Source: Paractinoplanes bogorensis | GTDB lineage: Bacteria > Actinomycetota > Actinomycetes > Mycobacteriales > Micromonosporaceae | Assembly (NCBI RefSeq): GCF_018829635.1 | Contig: NZ_JAHKKG010000002.1 | Coordinates: 372,001-436,000 of the forward strand | Direction: 5' to 3' | Length of the DNA: 64,000 nt | Part shown: positions 18,134-25,730 of the stretch, in pieces | Layout of the letters: each line of letters begins with the position of its first letter | Numbering within the stretch: position 1 is the first letter of the stretch | Position numbers and translations under genes: made by a program | The notes under the pieces: model-generated | Database searches by the model: none | What the model was told of the DNA's origin: nothing | The model's input: only the letters and a program-made list of their open reading frames with translations

Positions 18134-18359
18134 CTAGGGCCGGGGAACGAACTGCTCGGAATGATCGAGGAGGCGACTCGCCTCGGACAGTTCGGACTGA
18201 TAGTCGGCCTTCTCCTCGGCCGAGAGACGGGAGTCGCCCAGCAGCCGCTTGAGCGCGCGGCGACGCGTCCGGCCTGATCGACCTGCTCACGAGCAAGGGC
18301 CAGGGTGCTTCGCCGCCCGGCCGACGCCTGATCCGCCGCACGATAGGCCCGGGATCTTG
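18134..18359 (-). pseudogene. Probable frameshifted small-gene remnant
   Basis: On the minus strand one frame reads coding-like 'AYRAADQASAGRRSTLALAR', 'EQVDQAGRVAAR', and a frame shifted by one base continues 'ALKRLLGDSRLSAEEKADYQ', 'SELSEASRLLDHSEQFVPRP' to a TAG at 18134-18136. Neither half has a usable start codon of its own. Joining them near the GC-run at about 18255 gives one amphipathic, charged helical protein of ~75 residues. Either a degraded gene, or non-coding sequence that happens to look coding. I do not recognise the family. Confidence 0.35.
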
Positions 18360-19145
18360 TCAGGCGGTGATGACCTGGACGCCGGCCTCGCGGAAGCGGG
18401 CGACCGTGTCGGCGGAGGCGCCGGAATCGGTGACCAAGGTTTCGATCTTGGTGATGGGGCAGATGCGGGCGAATGCGTGCCCGCCCAGCTTGGACGAGTC
18501 GGCGATCACCACGACGCGCTTGGCCCGGGCCACCATCAGGCTGTTCATGGCCGCCTCGCCCTCATGGTGAGAGGCCGCGCCCAGGTCGACGTCGACGGCG
18601 TCCACGCCGAGCAGCACGATGTCGAGCGTGACCTCCTTGAGCAGCGCCCCGCCGAGCGGGCCGACCACCTCGAAGGACTGCGGCCGCACCACGCCGCCGG
18701 CCACCACGATCTTCATGCGCGAGCGGACCAGCAGCTCGTTGGCGATGTTGAGGGCGTTCGTCACCACGGTGAGCTGGGAGCCCTCGCCGCCCGCGTTCAG
18801 ATCAGGACGCACCGCCAGGGCCCGCGCCACCTCGGTCACCGTGGTGCCGCCGTTGAGCCCGACGACCGTGCCGGGGGTGACCAGGCCGGCCGCCGCCTCG
18901 CCGATGCGCTGCTTCTCGGCCGAGTGTTTGGCGCTCTTGTAGCGCAACGGCAGGTCGTACGAGACGCCGTTGGCGACCGCTCCCCCGCGCGTACGCGTGA
19001 TCATCTGCTGCTGGGCCAGCTGGTCGAAGTCGCGGCGGATGGTGGCCTGCGAGACGTCGAGGCGCTCGGCCGCGTCCTCGACGCTGACCCGGCCACTCTC
19101 GGCGAGTAACTCGAGCAGGGCATTCCACCGCGCGTACCGGTCCAC
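18360..19145 (-). CDS. DeoR/GlpR-family sugar-phosphate regulator
   Basis: A 261-residue repressor. The N-terminal winged helix is 'RWNALLELLAESGRVSVEDA' then 'AERLDVSQATIRRDFDQL'. The C-terminal sugar-phosphate sensor has 'GLNGGTTVTEVARAL' and ends 'FREAGVQVITA'. The GTG at 19145 (V-DRYARW) follows GGGAG and matches family starts; longer frames are possible but lack similarity. It is divergent from the amino-sugar operon, and a pair of direct repeats lies between them, so it most likely represses that operon until an amino-sugar phosphate binds. Confidence 0.92.
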   Translation of the reverse strand: MDRYARWNALLELLAESGRVSVEDAAERLDVSQATIRRDFDQLAQQQMITRTRGGAVANGVSYDLPLRYKSAKHSAEKQRIGEAAAGLVTPGTVVGLNGGTTVTEVARALAVRPDLNAGGEGSQLTVVTNALNIANELLVRSRMKIVVAGGVVRPQSFEVVGPLGGALLKEVTLDIVLLGVDAVDVDLGAASHHEGEAAMNSLMVARAKRVVVIADSSKLGGHAFARICPITKIETLVTDSGASADTVARFREAGVQVITA

Positions 19146-19158
19146 CCAGACTCCCAGA

Positions 19159-19189
19159 TGCACATTACGTGATAAGAGTGTGCACATTA
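19159..19189. promoter_or_regulatory. Candidate DeoR operator: direct repeats of TGCACATTA
   Basis: TGCACATTA occurs at 19159-19167 and again at 19181-19189, exactly 22 bases apart (two helical turns), within the divergent region just upstream of the deoR-like start. The spacing and symmetry suit binding by two regulator dimers. Inferred. Confidence 0.5.
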
Positions 19190-19337
19190 GTGCGCGAAAG
19201 CCCGGGAAGCAAAGCTCAGCCCTGCGCGGTGCGGCGTCAATGGTTGCGTCTACGCCGACGTTCCACGCAGAATGGCGCTCGAAAGTCCCCGGTACTGAGC
19301 GCTTATGCGCAGCACAGCACGTGGTGAAGGGTGGCCC

Positions 19338-20261
19338 ATGACCTACGTCAAGGCGGAGATCGCCTCCCAGCCGGAGTGCTGGCGCCAGGCCGCGAAGCTG
19401 GCCGACGCCCCGGGGCTCCCCGAGCGCGGCGAGCGCGTCGCGGTCGTCGGCTGCGGCACCTCCTGGTTCATGGCCAAGGCCTACGCCGCCCTGCGCGAGC
19501 AGAAGGGCCACGGCGAGACCGACGCGTTCCAGGCGTCCGAGTTCCCGCGCCGCCGCCGCTACGACCGGGTCGTCGCGATCACCCGCTCGGGCACCACCAC
19601 CGAGGTCCTCGACCTGCTCAACGACCTGGCCGGCGGCACTTCGACCACGGTCATCACGGCCGACGAGGCCCAGCCGGCGGCCCGGATCGCCGACCAGTCG
19701 ATCGTGCTCGACTTCGCCGACGAGGAGTCGGTGGTGCAGACCCGGTTCGCCACCAGCACCCTGGCGCTGCTGCGGGCCCACCTGGGTGAGGACATCGAGT
19801 CGGTCGCGGCCGACGGCGAGGTCGCCGTCCGCCTGCCGCTGCCGGTGCACCCGGCCCTGGCCGAGCAGATCACCTTCCTGGGCCGGGGCTGGACCGTCGG
19901 CCTGGCCGAGGAGGCCGCGCTGAAGTGCCGCGAGGCCGCCATGTTCTGGGCCGAGGCCTACCCGGCGATGGACTACCGGCACGGCCCGATCTCGATCGCC
20001 GCCCCGCGCCGCGCGGTGTGGGCGTTCGGCGACGTCCCGACCGACCTGGCCGAGCAGGTCGAGGCGACCGGCGCCCTGTTCGTGCACAGCCGCCACCACG
20101 GCGGCTACGCCGCGCTGGGCAGCTGGTGCGGCGGCCGGGCTCCGCTAGACCCGATGGCCGACCTGGTCGTGGCCCAACGCGTCGCCGTGCTGCTGGCCAC
20201 CAGCCAGGGCCTCGACCCCGACCACCCCCGAAACCTGACCCGATCCGTGGTTTTGCAGTGA
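19338..20261 (+). CDS. SIS-domain aminosugar-phosphate isomerase/deaminase (NagB-II/AgaS-like)
   Basis: A 307-residue protein with two SIS folds, lacking the glutaminase domain of GlmS. The first has 'VAVVGCGTSWFMAKAYAALR' and 'VVAITRSGTTTEVLDLL'; the second has 'ITFLGRGWTVGLAEEAALKC' and 'EAYPAMDYRHGPIS', the sugar-phosphate site. By gene order (SIS, ROK kinase, NagA) it probably converts glucosamine-6-phosphate (or a related amino-sugar phosphate) to fructose-6-phosphate and ammonia, replacing classical NagB. The ATG at 19338 has GAAGGGTGG upstream. It is first gene of a three-gene operon overlapping by 4 bases at each junction. Confidence 0.9.
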   Translation: MTYVKAEIASQPECWRQAAKLADAPGLPERGERVAVVGCGTSWFMAKAYAALREQKGHGETDAFQASEFPRRRRYDRVVAITRSGTTTEVLDLLNDLAGGTSTTVITADEAQPAARIADQSIVLDFADEESVVQTRFATSTLALLRAHLGEDIESVAADGEVAVRLPLPVHPALAEQITFLGRGWTVGLAEEAALKCREAAMFWAEAYPAMDYRHGPISIAAPRRAVWAFGDVPTDLAEQVEATGALFVHSRHHGGYAALGSWCGGRAPLDPMADLVVAQRVAVLLATSQGLDPDHPRNLTRSVVLQ

Positions 20262-21178
20262 ATCGAGTGGTGGTCGCCCTCGATGTGGGCGGGACGGGCA
20301 TGAAATGCGCACTGGTCCGCCCGGACGGGACGGTCCACCACGCGGAACGGCACCCCACCCAGGCCGAACGGGGTCCGGAGGCGGTCCTCGGCACGATCCT
20401 CGACGTCGCCGCCGGCCTGGCCGGCAAGGCCCGCGCCGACGGCCTCGAGCCGGTCGCGGCCGGTGTGGCCGTGCCGGGAGTGGTCGACGAGGAGAACGGC
20501 ATCGCCGTCTGGTCGTCCAACGTCGGCTTCCGCGACGTCCCGGTGCGGGCCGCGCTCGAGCAGCGCCTCGGCCTGCCCGCTGTCCTCGGCCACGACGTGC
20601 GGGTCGGCGGCACCGCCGAGGCCCGCCTGGGCGCCGGTCGCGGGCACCGGCACGTGCTGTTCGTGGCGATCGGCACCGGCATCGCGGCCGCCCTGATCGT
20701 GGACGGTGCCGGCTACGGCGGCGCCCACGGTGGCGCCGGCGAGCTCGGCCACATCGTCGTCCGGCCCGGCGGCCCACTCTGCCCCTGTGGCCAGCGCGGC
20801 TGCCTGGAGTCGCTGTGTTCGGCCCGTGCCATCGGGTTGCGTTACGCGGAGCTGGCCGGCCTCCCGAGAGCGACCGCACTCGATGTCGTGACCCGGGCCG
20901 GCGAGGGCGACGCCCTGGCCCGCACGGTCTGGCGGGAGGCGATCGAGGCCCTCGCCGACGGCATGGTCATCGCGCAGGCCCTCTACGACGTCGGCGTGTT
21001 CGTCATCGGCGGTGGGCTGGCCGAGGCCCGCAACGAGCTGTTGCAGCCCCTGGAGCAGACATTCCGCGAGCGGATCACCTTCCACCGCGTGCCGGAGTTC
21101 GTCCGCGCCGGCCTGGGCGACGAGGCCGGCTGCATCGGTAGCGCCCTGCTCGCCCTCGACCACCTGGAGAAGCAGTGA
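20258..21178 (+). CDS. ROK-family sugar kinase (N-acetylglucosamine kinase-like)
   Basis: A 306-residue kinase. The phosphate-1 motif is ALDVGGTGMKCALV, the catalytic loop is near 'VLGHDVRVGGTAEAR', and the ROK zinc motif is CPCGQRGCLE preceded by GELGHIVV. The GTG start overlaps the SIS gene stop (GTGA). By context it phosphorylates GlcNAc or a related amino sugar before NagA and the SIS enzyme. No DNA-binding domain is present, unlike the second ROK protein at 57335. Confidence 0.93.
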   Translation: MNRVVVALDVGGTGMKCALVRPDGTVHHAERHPTQAERGPEAVLGTILDVAAGLAGKARADGLEPVAAGVAVPGVVDEENGIAVWSSNVGFRDVPVRAALEQRLGLPAVLGHDVRVGGTAEARLGAGRGHRHVLFVAIGTGIAAALIVDGAGYGGAHGGAGELGHIVVRPGGPLCPCGQRGCLESLCSARAIGLRYAELAGLPRATALDVVTRAGEGDALARTVWREAIEALADGMVIAQALYDVGVFVIGGGLAEARNELLQPLEQTFRERITFHRVPEFVRAGLGDEAGCIGSALLALDHLEKQ

Positions 21179-22263
21179 CCCGCATCGGCGGCCGCATTGT
21201 CCGGCCCGGAGCCGTCGTCGAGGGCTACGTCGAGGTCGACGGTCCGGCGATCCTGTCCGTCAACGCCGAGCAGCCGAACAGCGACGACATCATCGTCCCC
21301 GGCTTCGTCGATATCCACTGCCACGGCGGCGGCGGCCACACGTTCACCACCGGTGACGCCGATTCGGCCCGCGGAGCAGCCGCCTTCCACCTCGCCCACG
21401 GCACCACGACGATGCTGGCCAGCCTGGTCAGCTCCCCGTTCGAGCTGATGCGCGACGCCACCGAGGCCTACCGCCCGCTGATCGAGGCCGGGTTGATCGC
21501 CGGCGTGCACTACGAAGGTCCCTTTCTTTCCCACGTACGCTGCGGCGCCCAGAACCCGGAGTTCCTGCGCGACCCGTCGATCAAGGAACTGACCGAGCTG
21601 ATCGAGATCGGTGGCGTCCGCCTGGTCACGATCGCCCCCGAGCTGCCCGGCGCGCTGGAGGCGATCACCTTCCTGCGCGAGCGGAACGTCGCCGCCGCGG
21701 TTGGGCACACCGACGCCACGTACGAGGAAACGCTCTTGGGGGTCAAGGCCGGCGCCTCAGTCGGCACGCACCTGTTCAACGGCATGCGCCCGCCGCATCA
21801 CCGCGAGCCGGGCCCGGTCGTGGGCCTGCTGTCCTCGCCGGTGGTGTGCGAGCTGATCGCCGACAACATCCACCTGCACCCGGGCATGCTCAAGTTCGCC
21901 GCCACCACCGCCGGTCCGGACAAATCCGCCCTGATCACCGACGCGATGGATGCCACCGGCATGGCCGACGGCACCTATGACCTGGGTGGTCAGGCCGTCG
22001 TGGTGGCCGACCGGGTGGCCCGGCTGGTGCGCGACGGTTCGATCGCCGGGAGCACGCTGACCATGGACGCGGCGCTGCGCAACACGGTCGCGGCCGGCAT
22101 CGCGCTGCCCGACGCGGTGCTGATGGCCTCGACCACGCCGGCCCGGGTGCTCGGTCTCGGCGACGAGCTGGGCGCGCTCGAGGCCGGGCTGCGCGCCGAC
22201 CTGGTCGTGCTGTCGAGCGACCTGCGGGTCAAACGCGTGATGCGAGCCGGTCGCTGGGTCTGA
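21175..22263 (+). CDS. nagA: N-acetylglucosamine-6-phosphate deacetylase
   Basis: A 362-residue amidohydrolase. The metal motif is DIHCHGGGG (~45), HYEGPFL carries a ligand Glu (~118), and further metal or substrate residues lie in AVGHTDATYEE, THLFNGMRPPHHREPG, NIHLHPG and the catalytic Asp region ALITDAMDATGM. It removes acetate from GlcNAc-6-P, giving GlcN-6-P for the SIS enzyme. GTG start in a GTGA overlap with the ROK kinase. The 3' end overlaps the convergent PAP2 gene by 35 bases. Confidence 0.96.
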   Translation: MTRIGGRIVRPGAVVEGYVEVDGPAILSVNAEQPNSDDIIVPGFVDIHCHGGGGHTFTTGDADSARGAAAFHLAHGTTTMLASLVSSPFELMRDATEAYRPLIEAGLIAGVHYEGPFLSHVRCGAQNPEFLRDPSIKELTELIEIGGVRLVTIAPELPGALEAITFLRERNVAAAVGHTDATYEETLLGVKAGASVGTHLFNGMRPPHHREPGPVVGLLSSPVVCELIADNIHLHPGMLKFAATTAGPDKSALITDAMDATGMADGTYDLGGQAVVVADRVARLVRDGSIAGSTLTMDAALRNTVAAGIALPDAVLMASTTPARVLGLGDELGALEAGLRADLVVLSSDLRVKRVMRAGRWV

Positions 22264-22948
22264 ACCCGGCCGGCCGTTCCCATCCACCCAGCCGGGGCAG
22301 CGGGACCCGGTCGAACGGGATCCGCTCGATCAGCCGGGCCAGCACCACGCCGAGCAGCGCGCCCGCGATCGAGTCGGTCAGCCAGTGGAAACCGGTGTAG
22401 ACCGTGGTCACGAAGACGATCACGACGGGCAAGACCCTTATCCCGTACGTCTCCAGCCGGCTCAACGGCCGGTGCAGCAGTGCGACGGCGAGCAGCGCGA
22501 TGACCGCGTACCAGACCAGCGAGTTGCCCAGGTGGCCGGACGGGTAGCTCATCGCGTACACGCCCGTGGCGTCCGGGTTGTGCATGATCACCGGGTTCGG
22601 GCCCTCGAATCTGGGTGCGGCCCGGCCCGCCCAGATCTTGAGCGGCCCGATGGTCAGGTAGGTGAGCAGGAACCCGGCCGCGAACGGGAACACCGCCCGC
22701 ACCGAGCGGGTGCGCCAGGCCAGCAGCCCGGTCAGGATCAGCGAGACCGGCATCAGCACCTGGCCGCCCTGCCCCAGATAGTTGAACACCCGGGCGGTCC
22801 AGTAAGGCAGCCACGGCTGGTGCGACAACGACCAGTCGGCCACCCGCTCGTCGAGCCGGAGCAGGTGACCATTCAGCAGCGCGACCGTCAACGCGACGAA
22901 CGCCGTCACCAGGACGACGTCGAGCCACCAGGTCTTCGGTTTCGGCAC
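22229..22948 (-). CDS. PAP2-superfamily membrane phosphatase
   Basis: A 239-residue protein with about six transmembrane helices and the three PAP2 signatures: KIWAGRAAPR (~105), SYPSGHLGNS (~135) and TVYTGFHWLTD (~190). It probably dephosphorylates undecaprenyl pyrophosphate or another lipid phosphate at the outer face of the membrane. In motif 3 the usual SR is replaced by YTG, seen in some family members. It lies 10 bases after the start side of the secreted protease gene and could be co-transcribed with it. Confidence 0.9.
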   Translation of the reverse strand: MPKPKTWWLDVVLVTAFVALTVALLNGHLLRLDERVADWSLSHQPWLPYWTARVFNYLGQGGQVLMPVSLILTGLLAWRTRSVRAVFPFAAGFLLTYLTIGPLKIWAGRAAPRFEGPNPVIMHNPDATGVYAMSYPSGHLGNSLVWYAVIALLAVALLHRPLSRLETYGIRVLPVVIVFVTTVYTGFHWLTDSIAGALLGVVLARLIERIPFDRVPLPRLGGWERPAGFRPSDRLASRV

Positions 22949-22958
22949 GCCTACAAAA

Positions 22959-24395
22959 CTAGAGGTACTTGGCGAGCTTCGCGGCGAGCAGGTCGGCCCG
23001 CACCCCGGAATTGGGGCAGCCGCCGAAGTGGTGCAGCGCCACGACCTTGTTGGTCGAGCGGGAGAGCACCGGCGAGCCGGACGAGCCGCCCTCGGTGTCG
23101 CAGTAGTAAGCCACGTCGGATCCGGTCGCGTAGCCGTCGTAGCCCGGGTCGGCGACCGAGCAGTTGCCGGCCTTCTCGCCCAGCGATCCGGCGATCCGGG
23201 TCGGCTCGCCCGCCGGGTGCTGCGGCACGTACAGCTCCTGCCCCTTGGCCGGGCGCTTGGTGTCCAGGCTCAGGTAGCCGAACTTCTGGACGTCGGCGAA
23301 CTTGTCGACCGTGAACAGGGTGAAGTCGTACGTCTTGTCGGTGGCCAGCACGGACGCGCCCCACACCTTGGTCGGCTGGTAGACGTCGTACCCACCGCAC
23401 TTGGCGCACTGGTAGTTGAACCAGACCTCGGTGTCGTACGCCTCGGACGAGGTGGTGAAGCAGTGGTTGTTGGTGAGCATGCGGTTCTGCGCCCCGACCC
23501 GCCAGCCGGTGCACAGCTCGGTTCCGTTGATCAGCAGCCGCGCGATGGCCTTCGACTTCGTGTACGCCACCGGGTCGGACGACCGGTAGCAGGCCGCATC
23601 GGCCGACGTGTCGGCACCGCAGACCGATTCCTCGCGACCGGTCCGACCGGGGGCGGTGAGCTGCTTCTCGGGCTGACGGGCCTGTTCCGTACGGCTGAAC
23701 CCGCGCGCCACCCGGTCCACGTCCACTCCGGGACCGCCGAGCAACTGGCCGAGCCCGAGCAGGTCGCTCGCCCCGCGGTGCACCTCGAGCACGGCGGTGT
23801 CGCCGGTGACCGACATCGCCCACTTGTCGGTGTCGGTCCCGCTCTCGGGAGCCTCGTACCGGTAACTCTCGGTGCCGTCGGCGTTGGCCACGGTCACGTA
23901 GTCGCCGGGCATCAGGGCCATGCGCGAGAAGTGCAGCTTCACATAGGACGCGCCGGGGTAGCGGAACGTCTCGGTGCGCGGCTTGCCCCCGAGATAGCTG
24001 AGCAGCTTGCGCACGGTGAGCAGCTCGCCGACCTGCTGGCGGCCGTCGGCGGCGGTGGCCTTCTCGATCGGTCGGCCGGCACTGCCCGGGGCCTCCGGGA
24101 CGGTGGCTTTCTCGGTCCGCGGCGCGTCGGTGGGCTGCACCACCGGACTGCCCGGCGTGGGTTCCGCATCCGGGGAAGATGGCGCATATCGCGGCTTTTG
24201 TCCGGTCTGCTGATCGGCCGAGACCGGCGTCCGAGCCGCTTCCGGGGCGTCGTGCCAGGTGCCGATCGGCTTCCCGGTGTCGCCGGCCGACCGCCAGGCG
24301 ACGGCGCCTGCCGTACCCGCCAGCATCAGGGCGGCGCACGCCCCGATCGCCATGCCTGCCTTACGTCGACCGGTCTTCAGGGGCACTGTCGTCAT
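22959..24395 (-). CDS. Secreted trypsin-like (V8/lysyl endopeptidase type) serine protease
   Basis: A 478-residue protein. The signal region RRKAGMAIGACAALMLAGTAGA (10-31) is followed by a low-complexity Pro/Thr stretch (35-100), an all-beta pro-region (~115-215), and a protease domain from ~260. The triad is His in LTNNHC (~308), Asp in YDFTLF (~357) and Ser in EGGSSGSPV (~440). Multiple Cys pairs in the catalytic domain resemble lysyl endopeptidases. It is expected to be exported as a zymogen. ATG at 24395. Confidence 0.92.
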   Translation of the reverse strand: MTTVPLKTGRRKAGMAIGACAALMLAGTAGAVAWRSAGDTGKPIGTWHDAPEAARTPVSADQQTGQKPRYAPSSPDAEPTPGSPVVQPTDAPRTEKATVPEAPGSAGRPIEKATAADGRQQVGELLTVRKLLSYLGGKPRTETFRYPGASYVKLHFSRMALMPGDYVTVANADGTESYRYEAPESGTDTDKWAMSVTGDTAVLEVHRGASDLLGLGQLLGGPGVDVDRVARGFSRTEQARQPEKQLTAPGRTGREESVCGADTSADAACYRSSDPVAYTKSKAIARLLINGTELCTGWRVGAQNRMLTNNHCFTTSSEAYDTEVWFNYQCAKCGGYDVYQPTKVWGASVLATDKTYDFTLFTVDKFADVQKFGYLSLDTKRPAKGQELYVPQHPAGEPTRIAGSLGEKAGNCSVADPGYDGYATGSDVAYYCDTEGGSSGSPVLSRSTNKVVALHHFGGCPNSGVRADLLAAKLAKYL

Positions 24396-24506
24396 CCCGC
24401 CATTCGCGTCATATCAGGGACATATGTACTAATCCGGCGTTCTCGCACCTGTGTAACGAGCCACCTGTGGCAGCGACGCGGACCGGGAAGCGTGCACACT
24501 GGTTGC

Positions 24507-25730
24507 GTGCGCATCACTTCCGCCGTCGTCGACCCGGCGCTGCTGGATCTGCCGTGGGGCATTCCGCTCGAGGAGTGGCCGGCCGATCACCTGGTTGCCC
24601 TGCCCCAGGGCATCTCGCGTCACATCGTGCGGTTCGTGAAGCTCAACGACGTGGTCTACGCATTGAAGGAGACGCGCGAGCGGATCGCCGAAAAGGAGTA
24701 CGACCTGCTGCGCGCGCTCGAGCGCATCGACTTCCCGGCCGTCGAGGCGGTGGCCATCGTCACCGACCGCGAGACGCCCGAGGGCGAGGCCCTGGAAACC
24801 GTGCTGATCACCCGGCATCTCCAGTTCTCACTGCCCTACCGCGCGCTGTTCTCGCACACGCTGCGGCCCAACACGCTCAACCGCCTGCTCGACGCGCTGG
24901 CCGCCCTGATCGTGCGGATGCATCTCACCGGTTTCTCGTGGGGTGACTGCTCGTTGTCGAACACGCTGTTCCGCCGCGACGCCGGTGCGTTCGCGGCCTA
25001 TCTGGTCGACGCCGAGACCGGCAACCTCTATCCGCGACTGTCCGAGGGGCAGCGCCTCGAAGACATCGAGATCCTGCGGCTGAACATTTTCGGCGAGCTG
25101 CTCGACCTGCAGGCGGCCGAGCTGCTGCACGAGTCGATCGACCCCGAGCAGGTGGTCGACGACATCGTGGCCCGCTACGAGCGGCTGTGGCACGAGGTGA
25201 CGTACGAGCAGGAAGTGTCGCGTGATGCCCGGCACGACATCGAGGGCCGCATCCGCCGCCTCAACGAGCTCGGCTTCGACGTGGCCGAGGTGGCGATGTC
25301 CACGGTGGACGGCGGCTACCGCATCCGCCCCAAGGTCGTCGACGCCGGTTATCACACCCGTCGCCTGCTCCGCCTGACCGGCCTCGACGCCGAGGAGAAC
25401 CAGGCCCGCCAGCTGCTCAACGACCTGGACACCTATCGCGCCGAGAGCCTGCTCACCGACGAGCAGCAGGCCGCCCACCGCTGGCTGACCGAGGTGTTCG
25501 AGCCGGTGGTCCGGGCCGTCCCGGCCGACCTGCGGCACAAGCTCGAGCCGCAAGAGATCTTCACCCAGATCATCCAGCACAAGTGGCTGCTGTCCGAGCG
25601 CGCCGGCCGCGACGTCGGCATGGCCCCGGCCGTGCAGTCCTATCTGACCGACGTGCTCACCCAGAAGCCCGACGAGCAGGCCGTGCTCGGCATCGAGGTG
25701 GGCTCACTGGCCGGCGGCGGGGTCGCCTGA
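24507..25730 (+). CDS. DUF4032 protein with kinase-like fold
   Basis: About 407 residues. Protein-kinase-like elements are visible: a VVYALKETRERIAEKEYDLL segment equivalent to the ATP-binding Lys and alpha-C Glu, GFSWGDCSLSNTLF as catalytic loop, and YLVDAETG as the DFG equivalent. The C-terminal half (from ~190) is the DUF4032 region characteristic of actinobacteria. GTG start at 24507 by alignment with the 'RITSAVVDPALLDLPWG' beginning; the open frame further upstream is antisense to the protease. Activity and substrate are unknown. Confidence 0.85.
   Translation: MRITSAVVDPALLDLPWGIPLEEWPADHLVALPQGISRHIVRFVKLNDVVYALKETRERIAEKEYDLLRALERIDFPAVEAVAIVTDRETPEGEALETVLITRHLQFSLPYRALFSHTLRPNTLNRLLDALAALIVRMHLTGFSWGDCSLSNTLFRRDAGAFAAYLVDAETGNLYPRLSEGQRLEDIEILRLNIFGELLDLQAAELLHESIDPEQVVDDIVARYERLWHEVTYEQEVSRDARHDIEGRIRRLNELGFDVAEVAMSTVDGGYRIRPKVVDAGYHTRRLLRLTGLDAEENQARQLLNDLDTYRAESLLTDEQQAAHRWLTEVFEPVVRAVPADLRHKLEPQEIFTQIIQHKWLLSERAGRDVGMAPAVQSYLTDVLTQKPDEQAVLGIEVGSLAGGGVA

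Noticed and set aside
19146..19337. Possible DasR operator for the GlcNAc genes
   Set aside because: No sequence resembling the palindromic ACTGGTCTAGACCAGT consensus is present; TGCACATTA direct repeats fit a DeoR regulator better.
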